A DNA stretch of 42,892 nucleotides from Gnetum montanum (taxonomy: Eukaryota > Streptophyta > Gnetopsida > Gnetales > Gnetaceae), in contig MNCI01029622.1 of NCBI GenBank assembly GCA_015680685.1, forward strand, positions 389,389 to 432,280, given 5' to 3'. The stretch's first letter is position 1. Each line of letters opens with the position of its first letter. Positions 1 through 9,210 of this stretch are shown here, in pieces. Under the pieces are notes generated by a model. It did no database searches, was not told the DNA's origin, and saw only the letters and a program-made list of their open reading frames with translations. Made by a program: the position numbers and the translations under genes.

Positions 1-357
1 GTTACACCCATTATCTCCTCCCACATGGACATGGACCAGGGTTCGAGAGTCGAAATTGAAAAGCCTAGCCAGGACAGCGAAAATCCACCATCATCGGAGA
101 GCAGTAAATCTCCTGACACGGGGTCAAAACCTCCTCAAATAGAAACTTCTGCACCTCCTCGGGTAGAAACTGATATAGAATTCCCTAGGGATACTGAAAT
201 ATCCGAAAGCGCTAATACAGAAGCCACCCCATCAGAGGTCCCTTGGGCCGAATTGCCATTCAATGTAATCAGCGAAGGTGACGCCGAATACCGGATCATA
301 CCGGTTGAAAAATCGTCTAACGTCAAAACAAAAAAGATCAAAAAATTACTGAAGTGA
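1..357 (+). CDS. C-terminal end of gag-protease ORF, Tat element A (5' part outside window)
   Basis: An open frame runs from base 1 to a TGA at 355-357, so the ORF enters from the left edge. The visible 118 residues are Pro/Ser/Glu-rich, then reach a conserved block (WAELPFNVISEGDAEY, about 243-291) and a lysine-rich tail. The same block, recognisable but decayed, ends the gag-protease region of element C (LWEEVPFNIISEGYGEY, about 27,789-27,840), where it lies directly after a retropepsin-like stretch. I therefore read this as the tail downstream of the protease domain, not as a separate gene. No protease active site is in the visible part. The role of the tail is unknown. The frame has no internal stop, unlike the pol half of the same element. 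Confidence 0.7.
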   Translation, partial: VTPIISSHMDMDQGSRVEIEKPSQDSENPPSSESSKSPDTGSKPPQIETSAPPRVETDIEFPRDTEISESANTEATPSEVPWAELPFNVISEGDAEYRIIPVEKSSNVKTKKIKKLLK

Positions 358-365
358 TTTTATCA

Positions 366-597
366 CTCACAGTCCGAAATGACGTTAAACTATAAAAAGT
401 CCGAAACGACACTAAACTATGATAAAATAAGAAAAACAAATAAATGCTACTCCCGGTCCGAAATGACACTAAACTATCATGTCCGCAATGACATAAAACT
501 AGCCACGATCAGCAATGATCGGTTAGCCGAGAAATTTATCCGCATCCTCCAAAACATTCCTCGATTACGCATGGGGCCCGAAATGGCCATAAACTAA
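366..597 (+). repeat. Short degenerate tandem repeat after gag-protease (ATGAC-n-nTAAACTA motif)
   Basis: At least five spaced copies of a roughly 20-25-bp motif, core tccgaaatgacactaaacta, begin nine bases after the gag-protease stop. The same core recurs after integrase in this element (9,211-9,560), upstream of RT in B (12,165-12,262) and C (33,820-33,885), and after integrase in B (15,925-16,290). It therefore marks module junctions of this element family. No coding content is credible; the short ORF across it (379-597) is a by-product of the repeat. Confidence 0.75.
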
Positions 598-827
598 TAC
601 TCGCTTTTCGGTCTACTTTTATAATTGCTTCCTGTGTTACACTTAAGACAAAAAAACAAACCAAAATATTTCACATTTCCACGTCATATTAAAACCCAAA
701 AATCAACAACAAAAATATATATATATATATATATGCATTTTATTAGGTACAATCAACATCCCTGTTCATTTCATACTGTTACAGTTTCAGTACAAGTTTG
801 AATCAAAAAATAAAAAATGCTAAAACG
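598..827. other. AT-rich interval: 3' flank of the antisense gene, with (AT)n tract
   Basis: Mostly A/T-rich spacer. An (AT)n microsatellite occupies about 714-734. On the - strand this is the 3' untranslated and polyadenylation region of the antisense gene that stops at 828. No sense coding signal is seen. Confidence 0.6.
739..744 (-). terminator. AATAAA polyadenylation signal of the antisense gene
   Basis: The + strand reads tttatt, so the - strand carries a canonical AATAAA. It lies 84 nt downstream of the antisense stop codon (828-830), a normal 3' UTR distance. The motif is short and could be chance, but it is the signal expected here. Confidence 0.55.
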
Positions 828-929
828 CTAAGCGTCTGGGGCATGAGGATCGCCCTCCTCGGGCTCACCAGCATCAGAAACCCCTGCTCCACTGGAGCCA
901 GCCTCTCCAGTCTCATCCCCACCTTCATC
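828..929 (-). CDS. Antisense gene exon 8 (residues 936-968, acidic tail, stop)
   Basis: The acceptor, after a long pyrimidine run, is TTTATTTTAG at 930. The exon is 34 codons in phase 0, rich in Asp/Glu/Gly and ending HAPDA-stop. Element C has the counterpart: acceptor TGTATTTTAG, then 25 open codons in phase 0, acidic, ending LDAP-stop (28,607-28,533, - strand). Confidence 0.75.
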   Translation of the reverse strand, partial: DEGGDETGEAGSSGAGVSDAGEPEEGDPHAPDA

Positions 930-1043
930 CTAAAATAAAAAAAAGAGAGAGAAAAGAGAGAATAATCAACACAAAAAATAAGCGAATGTCAAAATCTCAA
1001 ACACTGGTCAATCAATTAACTCCAAAAGAGACAAAGCGCTTAC

Positions 1044-1566
1044 CATCGGAGGTCCCCCTAAGCCGAATTCAAGTCGCCGTAGGATCTCCTCTTCAGGAAC
1101 ACTGGCCCAATCCGTCCCATCGAGACCTAAGTCGATATCAGCTAGAGCCTTTCCTTTGTCAACGCCTGACCAAGTGGGACGTTTCAAGGGGAATTCTCCC
1201 ACCGACACCTCCCCAGAGGGTGTCGTTATTCGACGTTTAGGAGATTCCATCTCCACAATTGTGTTCCGGGCAAATGTATCAAAGGCGGAGCGCAGACCAA
1301 GACCCTCCATAAACATCTCTAACAGTCGCTTCTCGATAGAAACCTTTTTTAGCGACTTCTTGTATTGATGCTTGTGGTTCTTTTCATCTTGCCCCCACTT
1401 GCGAACTTTGGAGGCAAAAGCCTTCCAATCTTGACATTTGGTGTTCAAAAAATCAATTTGGGCCCTTGTTCATAGACAGGTCTGGGCACTTGTTCAATTT
1501 CAGGGGATAGTGCAGGCAAACTCTCCATATCGATGGGTTCAGATGAGTCCCACCCCAATTGGGCAC
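1044..1566 (-). CDS. Antisense gene exon 7 (residues 761-935), with 1-bp frameshift
   Basis: The acceptor is CCTATGGACAG at 1567 and the donor CCGATG|GTAAGC at 1043. The frame runs to a TGA at the homopolymer 1447-1452 (six A on +, T on -). Adding one base continues it into NTKCQDWKAFASKVRKWG... and makes the phase at the donor exactly 0, as exon 8 needs, so a 1-bp deletion is the simplest reading. Element C conserves the same block (KWGKTQKDQK, about 29,095 on -, adjacent stops present), which supports coding on both sides of the shift. The Lys/Arg-rich helical stretch could bind nucleic acid or form a coiled coil. Confidence 0.75.
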
Positions 1567-1652
1567 CTGTCCATAGGAAAAGATGAACGTTGAAATAAAA
1601 GGAATTGAACATCAGACTCTAACATAGCAAAAACCTTTAAATGCACCCATAC

Positions 1653-1832
1653 CTATGCCAGGATTGATTCCCTCGATCCGTTCGACAATCTCTTCGACAA
1701 CCCCAGCTACAAAATCTCTCTTACTTGGCATTTTCATCCAAGTAAAAGGCTCATCGGTGCGCGAGGTGCTAACCTTTGGAGGCACTTTGGGGGGAACCTC
1801 AGACTCCTTCTCTAGGATGGTCTTGCTCTCCT
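1653..1832 (-). CDS. Antisense gene exon 6 (residues 701-760)
   Basis: The acceptor is TTTGTTTGACTCAG at 1833 and the donor GGCATAG|GTATGG at 1652, phase 1 on both sides. It encodes EESKTILEKESEVPPKVPPK, then WMKMPSKRDFVAGVVEEIVERI, a likely short amphipathic helix. Confidence 0.7.
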
Positions 1833-1906
1833 CTGAGTCAAACAAAAATTCACGATAAGGTAATCCAAGAACACATTAGGCTAAACGACTAGGTAAAGAG
1901 ACATAC

Positions 1907-2116
1907 CATTCCCTCTGATCTCCTCTTGTGTTGGAGGGTCTCCAAGATCAAGGTATCCTGTAAGAAAACTGTTGAACATTTCTTCAGTTTCCGCTTGATC
2001 ATTTAGAGGTTCGGTATCTCCAGTCCTGCTAGTTCCCTCCCCCAGAAATTCAGTTCCCCCCGTCAGGTCGGTTAACTCCTCGTCTTCTGGTATAGTCCGT
2101 AGGTCATGCCTCTTGA
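1907..2116 (-). CDS. Antisense gene exon 5 (residues 631-700)
   Basis: The acceptor is TTGAATTGAGCAG at 2117 and the donor GGGAATG|GTATGT at 1906. The exon is open in the phase-1 frame that joins exons 4 and 6. Its content is acidic and Thr/Gly-rich (PEDEELTDLTGGTEFLGEG) and low in hydrophobics, so it is probably a flexible linker. Confidence 0.7.
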
Positions 2117-2197
2117 CTGCTCAATTCAAAACAAATGAAGTCAGTTGCATGTAACCGGTGATCGTTACAACTATTGAAATAAAAATAAAAAGTTTAC

Positions 2198-3238
2198 CGG
2201 GAATTTTAAACCGGATCCGCTTCACTCTGGGTTGCTCAATCTCACTGGTGCCTTCGGCTGTGCTGGCACGCTTCCCTAACTTGGATTTCGCTTGGCCTAT
2301 CGTTTCCTTGACCACTAGCTCTGCCTTCCTAGTAGTATAGGGTACCTCATCAGGTTCCACCCCTATGCTGTCGCGTGTGTGGAGGGAGGGGCCAGACGAT
2401 CCACCCGTGGTGATCGTAAGGGATTCATCAATCCCCTCGGGAACGTCTTGGAACTTGGCTGTGTCAAATAAGTGGTTAATCCAGGGGTGAGATAGCTGAT
2501 ACCTATCACGCAAAATAAATTTGTTTTCCCCATGAACCACTAAAAATTCAGCCAAGCGGCGGATATAGCCAGCGAAGAAAGCGAAGGTAAAATGAGACTG
2601 CGCCTCTATGTTCGAATGCAGCCGCTCTATCTCCTTGGTCATTCCTGATAATAAAGACTCCGCCCAGTTATAACGCACGCCAGCCTCTAGAATAGTACGC
2701 ATGACTCGCACTGCTTCAACCCCGAGACTCTTAACTTGTGACAAAGTCTTCGGAAATAAATGCACTCTAAATAGGGGATAAAGCTCGTTGACTTCCTCAA
2801 CCTTCGCTCTCCCCTGCATTGGGAACCCTTTGGCACCCTTCTTCACCCCTAGCCAATCCTCTAAATCACGGATTACCTCAATTTCTTTATGCATCCTGTC
2901 CGTAATGACTTTTACGTCGCTCATAGGTACGCCAAACAGATCCACAAAGAATTGAGGTGATAATTCAAAAACTACTTTAACGCCCCTAATACGAGCGCTA
3001 TAGCAAGAGAAGAGTCTATCAAATGAGTCTACAATCCCAATCATCTCCGCTATAGAAACATTTGGACTAGGGGCCACAAAGAGTGCCATGAGGCCAGCGT
3101 GCTCCAGACAGGCAACAATAGATGGCGAAGCTTTCTGTCGCAACCACTTCTGAGCGGCACTGGTTTCACCAAATTTCATCGAGAGCGTAGTTTCAGTCCT
3201 CCCAGTCACAACGGAATCCCGGCCAGAGGTGGTGCTAG
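2198..3238 (-). CDS. Antisense gene exon 4, main conserved block (residues 284-630)
   Basis: This is the longest exon, open throughout, from acceptor CTTTACAG (3239) to donor ATTCCCG|GTAAAC (2197). It holds the best-conserved part: CLEHAGLMALFVAPSPNVS...EMIGIVDSFD and IRGVKVVFELSPQFFVDLFGV match element C (- strand, about 30,610-30,360). So does the following block up to ELYPLF / SYPLF. The layout (RG-x-V-x-F...LFG, a middle linker, then a basic end) loosely recalls the plant transposon-associated protein domains found in Athila/Tat ORFs; that is only a suggestion. The end is Ser/Thr-rich with a basic cluster. Confidence 0.8.
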
Positions 3239-3328
3239 CTGTAAAGGCAAACCCAAAACCTTCATATGAGCTTGACACTTGGCAATTGACCAAACCAAAC
3301 ACGACATCCAAGAAACCTTGCCACTTAC

Positions 3329-3597
3329 TTTCGGTGCTGGACCTTGAGGTTTTGCGAAGATCAGAAGCAGACGGGAAAATTGGCCCATTAGGGGCCCAGT
3401 CGGCATGCAACCAACCACGCGCGGTACATTGTGCGAACGCCTTTGAAAATCTCTTGGGGAAGTTCTTCATGGCATCCCTAGTGTGGGCCAAAACGGTCCC
3501 TCGAAGGGTAGGACCCACCATGAACACTTCCACGGCCGTACGCACCAATCCAATCCCATCATCACCCGCGTAAGCCCCATCTGGCGTAATTTTTGGC
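3329..3597 (-). CDS. Antisense gene exon 3 (residues 194-283)
   Basis: The acceptor is CTTTCCCGCAG|GCC at 3598. The donor is CCGAAA|GTAAGT at 3328, a perfect plant donor even though the reading frame continues through the 90-bp intron 3. I call intron 3 real for two reasons: element C has a donor at the equivalent place, after which its coding match stops and resumes further on, and the acceptor TTGCCTTTACAG at 3239 matches the phase. If it is retained, the protein gains 30 residues. Confidence 0.7.
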
Positions 3598-3685
3598 CTG
3601 CGGGAAAGCGAAAACATGTGTCGAAACGAGAGCAAGTATTTGAATGTGAGAAAGAAAGGAATAACCAAACTTAAGACGAAATTAC

Positions 3686-4135
3686 CTTTCCACCCGGTAT
3701 ACTGTGCCAGGGGGATTCTGAAATAAAGTGTGCACGTGGCCTGCTAAGAACAATGTGTTGTTGATGTAGTTGGGGCCCTGCGCCAGCCGGTCCCACACGC
3801 GCGTCAATGGACGGGTCGATTTTGGACCACCGGGGGGAACACCCTCAGCGACGAGCGGCCCTTCATCAATGTCCTCCATAAACATCTGGACGCCTTCTGC
3901 TGCGCCGGGTAACATCGCCTCAATAATGCTCCGTGCTACATCCTCGCCTAGATGAGACTAAACCACGACGTCGAAATGGTCCAGCAAGAAGGCCAAAAAT
4001 TCGCAAGCCCCGTCCCGGAACCAGACCCCATTGTGCTCAACGGTTAAATTCGGGGTTGGATCACTACCCTCCAGGGATCCAAACCATGTCAAAACCCCGA
4101 CTAACTCAACCACTAGAAGAGGAGGTTCAATGTCT
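3686..4135 (-). CDS. Antisense gene exon 2 (residues 44-193), with premature TAG
   Basis: The acceptor is TCATGTCTTGCAG|AGACATT at 4136. The frame is open except for TAG at 3960-3958 (codon 103). The stop is a break, not an exon end: residues on both sides (EFLAFLLDHFDVVV, then SHLGEDVARSIIEAML) align with element C (EFLAYILQNCSVMM..., SYLAIDMVGIIVDKLM, - strand, about 31,380-31,475). The end of the exon (NNTLFLAGHVHTLFQNP) matches C as well (NNTLMVVDRVHTLLQNP). The donor GGAAAG|GTAATT is at 3685. The TAG could derive from CAG by a C-to-T change at a CHG site. Confidence 0.8.
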
Positions 4136-4222
4136 CTGCAAGACATGAAAACAGCACTAAAAATCAATACCCAAAACTTCATTTTAGACATTAGACGATC
4201 GAAAATTTTTCTAAGTGTTACG

Positions 4223-4715
4223 AAAAAAACAGTTACGCCGGTCGTATACGCTGGGCGTATGAAAAATAGTTACGCCGGGCGTATACACCGGGCGTACGAA
4301 AAACAATTACGCCGGGCGTATACGCCCGGCGTACGAAAACAGTTACACTCGATGTCCACGCTGGACGTGCGAAAAAACAGTTACGCCGGGCGTATACGCT
4401 AGGCGTACGAAAAACAGTTACGCTCGGCGTCTACGCTGGGCATAAGAAAAACAGTTACGCTCAGCGTATACGCCAGGCATGCGAAAAAACAGTTACGCCG
4501 GGCGTATACGCCAGGCGTGCGAAAAATAGTTACGCCGGGCGTATACGTCAGGCGTGCGAAAAAACAGTTACGCCGGGCATATACGCCAGGCGTGCGAAAA
4601 ACAGTTACGCCGGGCGTATACGCCAGGCGTGCGAAAAACCGTTACGCTGGGCGTATACGCCAAGCGTGCGAAAAACAGTTACACCGGGCGTATACGCCAA
4701 GCGTACGAAAAACAG
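4223..4715. repeat. Tandem array of about 37-bp units with GGCGTATACGCC palindromes, inside antisense intron 1
   Basis: About thirteen units. Each holds ACAGTTACGC, a core built on the 12-bp palindrome GGCGTATACGCC or a near variant, and a GCGAAAAA spacer. The array is very CpG-dense. The same palindromic core fills the LTR upstream of the sense TATA box (10,640-10,940). For the antisense gene the array lies in intron 1, about 900 bp downstream of its TATA box, a position where plant introns can hold enhancers. The ORFs across it (4,031-4,851) are repeat artefacts. Confidence 0.85.
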
Positions 4716-4904
4716 TCACGCTAAACCCTTCACGCCGAAAACAGTTGCGAAAATAGGAACGAAACTCTACGCTAAAAATAACACGCGGCGTCTACGCCGA
4801 CATTACTCTAAACCCTTCATATTCGGCGAATACGCCGAAGCCTTACGCTAACTGTACGTTACAGAACAGACTAGAAATCAATGAAAACAGGGTCAAAGGC
4901 CTAC

Positions 4905-5035
4905 CTGCCAGAAGATTCGGGCCACGCGGGGACGATCGGGCGGGGTAGACACTGCAGCATCGCCTCACTCTCCTCCGCGAACGTCAGTTCAGGTCCTTTC
5001 TGTCCTCGGCCCTCTAATTCTTTGCCTCTGCCCAT
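4905..5035 (-). CDS. Antisense gene exon 1 (start codon, residues 1-43)
   Basis: The ATG at 5035-5033 sits in a good context (GAGATGGGC). The frame is open for 43 codons plus two bases and ends TCTGGCAG|GTAG, a good donor at 4904. The encoded start is MGRGKELEGRGQKGPELTF. The phase-2 end joins exon 2 exactly (AG + A gives Arg). An alternative in-frame ATG lies at residue 26. No earlier start fits, because the TATA box lies 130 bp above. Confidence 0.75.
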
Positions 5036-5164
5036 CTCGGCGTCTACGTTGTGGCCTGCGTGCGGCGTCAACAGAAGTTCTCTCGGCGTCTACGCTGGGG
5101 TTATGCTCTCTGTTTACGCTCACGCTCCAAAAGTTATGAAAAAAAAATGACACCCCCGCTCCCC

Positions 5165-5171
5165 TTTTATA
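5165..5171 (-). promoter_or_regulatory. TATA box of the antisense gene
   Basis: The - strand reads CGCTATAAAAGGGG, a strong plant TATA context. It is 130 bp upstream of the ATG at 5,035, so a start site about 30 bp downstream would give a 5' UTR near 100 nt. The leader holds GCGTAGACGC-like motifs related to the arrays in intron 1 and the LTR. Confidence 0.7.
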
Positions 5172-5335
5172 GCGCGTTGACGCTGACGCTGACGCCGCCG
5201 CCGCCACTGCCGCTTTTCCATTTTTCTTGCTTTTTGCCTCGTTTTTCGTGCTTTTTCAAACTCTTTGAATTTTTTTCAAAAAAAAAGATGTAAAATTCAC
5301 ACACATAAACCATATAAAACATAAATTTCGGCATT
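5172..5335. other. GC-rich to AT-rich interval upstream of the antisense TATA box
   Basis: Contains a gacgctgacgctgacgccgccgcc stretch (5,180-5,205), then T-runs to 5,290. In antisense orientation this is the proximal upstream promoter region. No coding signal. Confidence 0.4.
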
Positions 5336-5636
5336 TAGTTGCCCGGTAAGGCATTAAACTGCCTTTCGTTGCCCGGTAAGGCATTAAACTGCTGTTAGTT
5401 GCTCGGTAAGGCACTAAACTGCCGTTCGTTGCCCGATAAGGCATTAAACTGTCGTTCGTTGCCCGGTAAGGCATTAAACTGCCGTTCGTTGCCCGGTAAG
5501 GCATTAAACTGCCGTAAACTGCCGTTCCTTGCCCGGTAAGGCATTAAACTGCCGTAAACTGCCGTTCGTTGCCCGGTAAGGCATTAAACTACCGTTCGTT
5601 GCCCGGTAAGGCATTAAACTGCCGTTCGCTGTTACG
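5336..5636. repeat. Tandem array, 30-bp unit (GCCCGGTAAGGCATTAAACTG)
   Basis: About ten copies of a 30-bp unit whose core is gcccggtaaggcattaaact. Some copies carry an extra 14-bp gtaaactgccgttc piece. The unit keeps the TAAACT core seen in the other module-junction repeats. It separates the antisense promoter from the RT region. Repeat-encoded - strand peptides (PYRATN) are artefacts. Confidence 0.85.
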
Positions 5637-5710
5637 TCAATCCACTCTCATACATGCACTAAAGATTGCCAAAAGACCTAAAATGACCTTCGCTATCTTA
5701 CCAAGCTCTC

Positions 5711-5723
5711 CATTTATTGACAG
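5711..5723 (+). other. Candidate 3' splice site just upstream of RT (element A)
   Basis: CATTTATTGACAG|GA lies immediately before the first block of pol homology. Elements B (TTGTTTTGTAG|GA, 12,404-12,414) and C (TTGACATGCAG|GA, 34,126-34,136) have an AG|GA at the matching place although the surrounding sequence differs. Ogre elements are known to splice an intron between protease and RT. I found no convincing donor near the end of gag-protease, so the intron is unproven. Confidence 0.45.
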
Positions 5724-8700
5724 GAATTTTCTTAATGGATTACAAGCGCTTAACCAAGCCATTGGTCATTGATGGACCGTATGGTGCGGTTGAAAGGAAC
5801 ATCGATGTGAATCTCGTCTATGCGAGCTCATCAGCAAATGACGCAACAATAGCTTCAACACAGCAAATAGTTGACGACTATGAGGGAATGACAAAGTCTC
5901 TCGACATTGAAGCCGAAAACATTACGGAAGATCCTCTAACCGAAACACCCATAACCATGCCTGATGGGGAAACTAAAATCCTAAAATTAAGTACATTACT
6001 AGAACCGCGGCTAGCCAAAGATATCGAAAATGTGCTTAGGGATAACATGAACGCATTTGCGTGGTCCTATACAGACATGCCTGGATTAGACCCCCGTATT
6101 GTCCAGCACAATATCATCCTTGATCAAAAACTAAGGCCAGTAAAACAGAAAGCACGAAAGGTCAAACCCGAGATGGCGTTAGCAGTTCGTAGTGAGATAA
6201 CCAAGCTCCACCAAGCTGGTTTCATTAGGGCTATCGATTACGCCGAATGGGTATCGAACATGGTTATAGTCCCAAAGAAGAACAGAAGTATCCGCCTGTG
6301 CATTGACTTCCGAGACCTTAACATAGTAACCATAAAGGATGACTTCCCCTTACCTAGCATTGATCAACTGGTTGACTCAACCGCTGGGCACGCCTTGTTA
6401 TCCTTTATGGATGGGTTCTCAGGATATAACCAGATACGCATCAATCCAGAACACCAGCTCCAAACTACTTTGATGACACCTTGGGGAACCTTTTGCTACA
6501 CAATGATGCCTTTTGGTCTCAAGAATGCTAGGGCCACGTATCAAAGGGCAATGACATATATTTTCAGCAATTACATCTTGCACTCGCTCAATGATTATGT
6601 AGATGACATAGTGGTTAAATCAAAATTGTCAGAACTACACGTACAGGATCTTGACTTAGTATTAAAATGCTGTCTAAAATACGAACTAAGGCTTAATCCA
6701 AAGAAATGTGTCTTCGGCGTTAAAACGGGTAAAATGCTTGGATTTGTAGCCTCAAAGGCAGGGGTACAGGTAGACCCCGATAAGGTTAAGGCCATTACAA
6801 ACCTAAGACCACCTGGCAATCTAACCGAACTTCGAGGGCTACAGGGTCAGTTATAGTTCATCAGGAGGTTCATAGAAAATTTGACGGGAAAAATCACACC
6901 CATGAACCACCTACTACGCAAGAATGTCCATTTTGAATGGACCCCGCAATGCCAAGAAGCATTTGACAACATTAAAACAGCACTCGCCCGGTTACCTACC
7001 GTATTCCCACCCAAAAATGACAGACCATTTTACATTTACCTAGCCACGTCAGAATCATCAATCGCATCCATGTTGTGCCAGAAACGAGATGACGGAATTG
7101 AGGTCCCCGTATACTACCTGAGTCATGCAATGGTTGCCCATGAAAAGAGATACAACGACGTAGAAAAGTCATGTTTAGCTTTAGTTTTCTCTTTAAAGAA
7201 ATGGCGACATTATCTTTTCCAAAATCAAGTTAACATAAGTTGCAAAGATAATGTGCTTAGAGCTATAACCGGAAACATCTACGAATCAAGCAGGATAGCC
7301 CATTGGAAGGCAATCATAGCTGAGTTTGACCTATGCTACATAGCACAATCGTTAGTAAAAGGCCAAGCCATAGCAAATCAGATGACCACGTCGCCAACGC
7401 ATGATCCAGGTACGATAGAACCTGAATTCCCAGACGAAAACGTAAATGCAATAGACACAGTGCCAGATGACTATGATGCGATTCTAAACTTTGATGAAGC
7501 ATCTACCTCTTGAGGAGGAAGTGCTGCCGCTGTAATTACATATCCCTCTGGAGAAATCAAACCTTTCACCTATCGCTTCAACTTTCATTGTACTAACAAC
7601 ATAGCAGAGTACGAAGGTCTCCTCAAAGGTCTCGCAGCCGCACTAGCTTCGGACATCACACGACTTATGGTTAGAGGGGACTCACAACTAGTCGTAAACC
7701 AAGTCACAGACGTTTATACGTGTAAGGTCAACACTTACAACCATATTGTGATTTGGCTAAGCACCTACTCAAACGATTCGAAAATGTTGATGTCCAACAT
7801 ATCTCTAGGAACGACAATACCATTGCAGACGCCTTGGCAACCTTGGCTTTAACCATATCCCCTGACATGTTTCATGCACTACCGAGCTCCGTGACCAGTT
7901 GTGCCAAGCCCATAACCAACACTCTCGACATTCTACCAATTGCATTTGTCAGTACAACACACGCTAATGAATGGTACGATGACGTAAAAGAGTACCTTCT
8001 GCGCGGTGAAGCGCCACAACATTTAACCAACGCACAAAGGGATGCAGTACGCAAGCGTTCTAAACAGTACACACTAATAGGAGATACATTGTGTCGCCGA
8101 TCCTACGAGGGCATACTGCTCACATGTGTCAACAGTACCGACGCTCAAACTATTGTTGAACAAGTGCATGACGGAATATGCGGGGGACACATTGCACCAA
8201 AAGCAATGGCATCAAAAATAAGACGCTTAGGCTACTATTGGCCACATATGGAATACGACTGTCAGGGCAAGGTCAAAACATGTAGTATTTTCCAAAAACA
8301 CGGTAATCTCATCCATGTTCCACCAAATGAGTTGCATACAACACAGATCACATGGCCCTTCCAGAAGTGGGGACTGGACCTCATTGGCCCGATAACACCC
8401 TCATCTTCTGCCGGGCATAGCTTTATTATAACCGCAACTGAATACTTTACGAAATGGATGGAGGCGGCGCCCCTTCGCAAAACTACTTCTAAACAGGTGT
8501 GCCACTTCATCCTCGAAAACATTGTAACCCGTTTTGGCATTCCCATGACAATCATCACTGACAACGGGCCACAATTTAGTAGTGCCGAGACCAAAACATT
8601 TTGTATTAGTCTAGGGATTAAACACTCGTTTTCATCTCCTTACTATCCTCAGAGCAACGGGTAGGCAGAATCAACAAACAAGATAGTCATCACAGTACTC

Positions 8701-9210
8701 AAGAAGATGCTCGCCCAGAGCAAGCGAAGATGGCACGAACAACTGGTGTATGCGTTATGGGCATACCGAACCATGCACCGGACCTCGACAAGTAAAACTC
8801 CATATAGTCTTGTTTACGGTTCGGAAGCTGTTTTACCTTTGGAATTGCAGGTACCATCTCTAAGGATCACATTTTCCAGACTTCTCGACGATGGGCAAAA
8901 CAATGATTTACGCATCGTTGACCTTGACTCGGTGGAGGAGGAACGTGTGCGTGCACTCGATCAGATCGAATGGTATCAGAAACAACAACGGAAACGACAT
9001 CAACATGACATTCGTAAGCGCCCCATCAAAGAAGGAGATCTCGTACTTAAAGCTGTTTGGGAACACCCAGACAAATTCTCAGTCAACTGGGAAGGGCCTT
9101 ACCTGGTTATCAAAGCATTCAATAACGGGGCATTCAAACTAGCTGACATGGATGGAAAAGAGTTCGCAAATCCGACCAATCACACGTTCCTAAAACCGTT
9201 CTATACATGA
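5724..9210 (+). pseudogene. pol: pol of element A: RT - RNase H - second (archaeal-type) RNase H - integrase
   Basis: Reverse transcriptase spans about 6,000-6,700, with LCIDFRDLN and the catalytic YVDD at 6,596-6,607. RT-linked RNase H follows (YNDVEKSCLALVF, CKDNVLRAI). A second RNase H starts near 7,490, with NIAEYEGLL, VRGDSQLVVNQV and a last Asp in TIADALATLAL. Integrase has an HHCC region at about 8,165-8,295, then the DDE core: WGLDLIG (8,370), TDNGPQFSS (8,560) and AES (8,665). The C-terminal part has a WEGPYLV motif near 9,085. Two RNase H domains are diagnostic of the Tat branch. Breaks: TAG 6854-6856, TGA 7511-7513, TAG 8662-8664, and a 1-bp loss near 7,740 (frame change before AKHLLKRF). 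The second Cys of the integrase CxxC reads Phe. The copy therefore cannot make a full polyprotein. The reading frame is set by homology, since the start is probably formed by splicing. Confidence 0.92.

Larger units (their letters stand above)
828..5035 (-). pseudogene. Eight-exon antisense gene nested between gag-protease and RT of element A (about 968 residues, lightly damaged)
   Basis: I do not recognise the product. Exons, in reading order on the - strand: 5035-4905, 4135-3686, 3597-3329, 3238-2198, 2116-1907, 1832-1653, 1566-1044, 929-828. All seven introns are GT-AG (769, 88, 90, 81, 74, 86 and 114 bp). Their phases (2,2,1,1,1,1,0) fit across every junction, giving 969 codons with stop once one base missing at 1,447-1,452 is allowed for. 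A TATA box lies upstream and AATAAA downstream. Protein features: long hydrophobic/basic central part (exon 4), a basic cluster near PRVKRIRFK that could be a nuclear signal, a Lys-rich helix-like stretch in exon 7 and an acidic tail in exon 8. Damage: TAG at codon 103 (3,958-3,960) and the 1-bp deletion near residue 798. Element C has a homologous gene in the same place and orientation. Tat elements are known to carry extra ORFs, some antisense; this position and exon structure I cannot match to one. Confidence 0.85.

Noticed and set aside
3229-3674. + strand ORFs of 63-114 codons
   Set aside because: They are shadows of antisense exons 3 and 4, whose frame is conserved in element C; the + strand frames are not.
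4031-4851. Overlapping + strand ORFs rich in Arg/Tyr/Val repeats
   Set aside because: They are translations of the 37-bp tandem array in antisense intron 1, with no conservation in other copies.
5256-5636. Regular 30-bp repeats that look CRISPR-like, with - strand PYRATN repeat peptides
   Set aside because: Units are directly adjacent with no unique spacers, and the setting is a plant retrotransposon. The peptides simply mirror the repeat period.
8262-8594. - strand 110-codon ORF inside integrase
   Set aside because: It is complementary to the conserved integrase core; a shadow frame.
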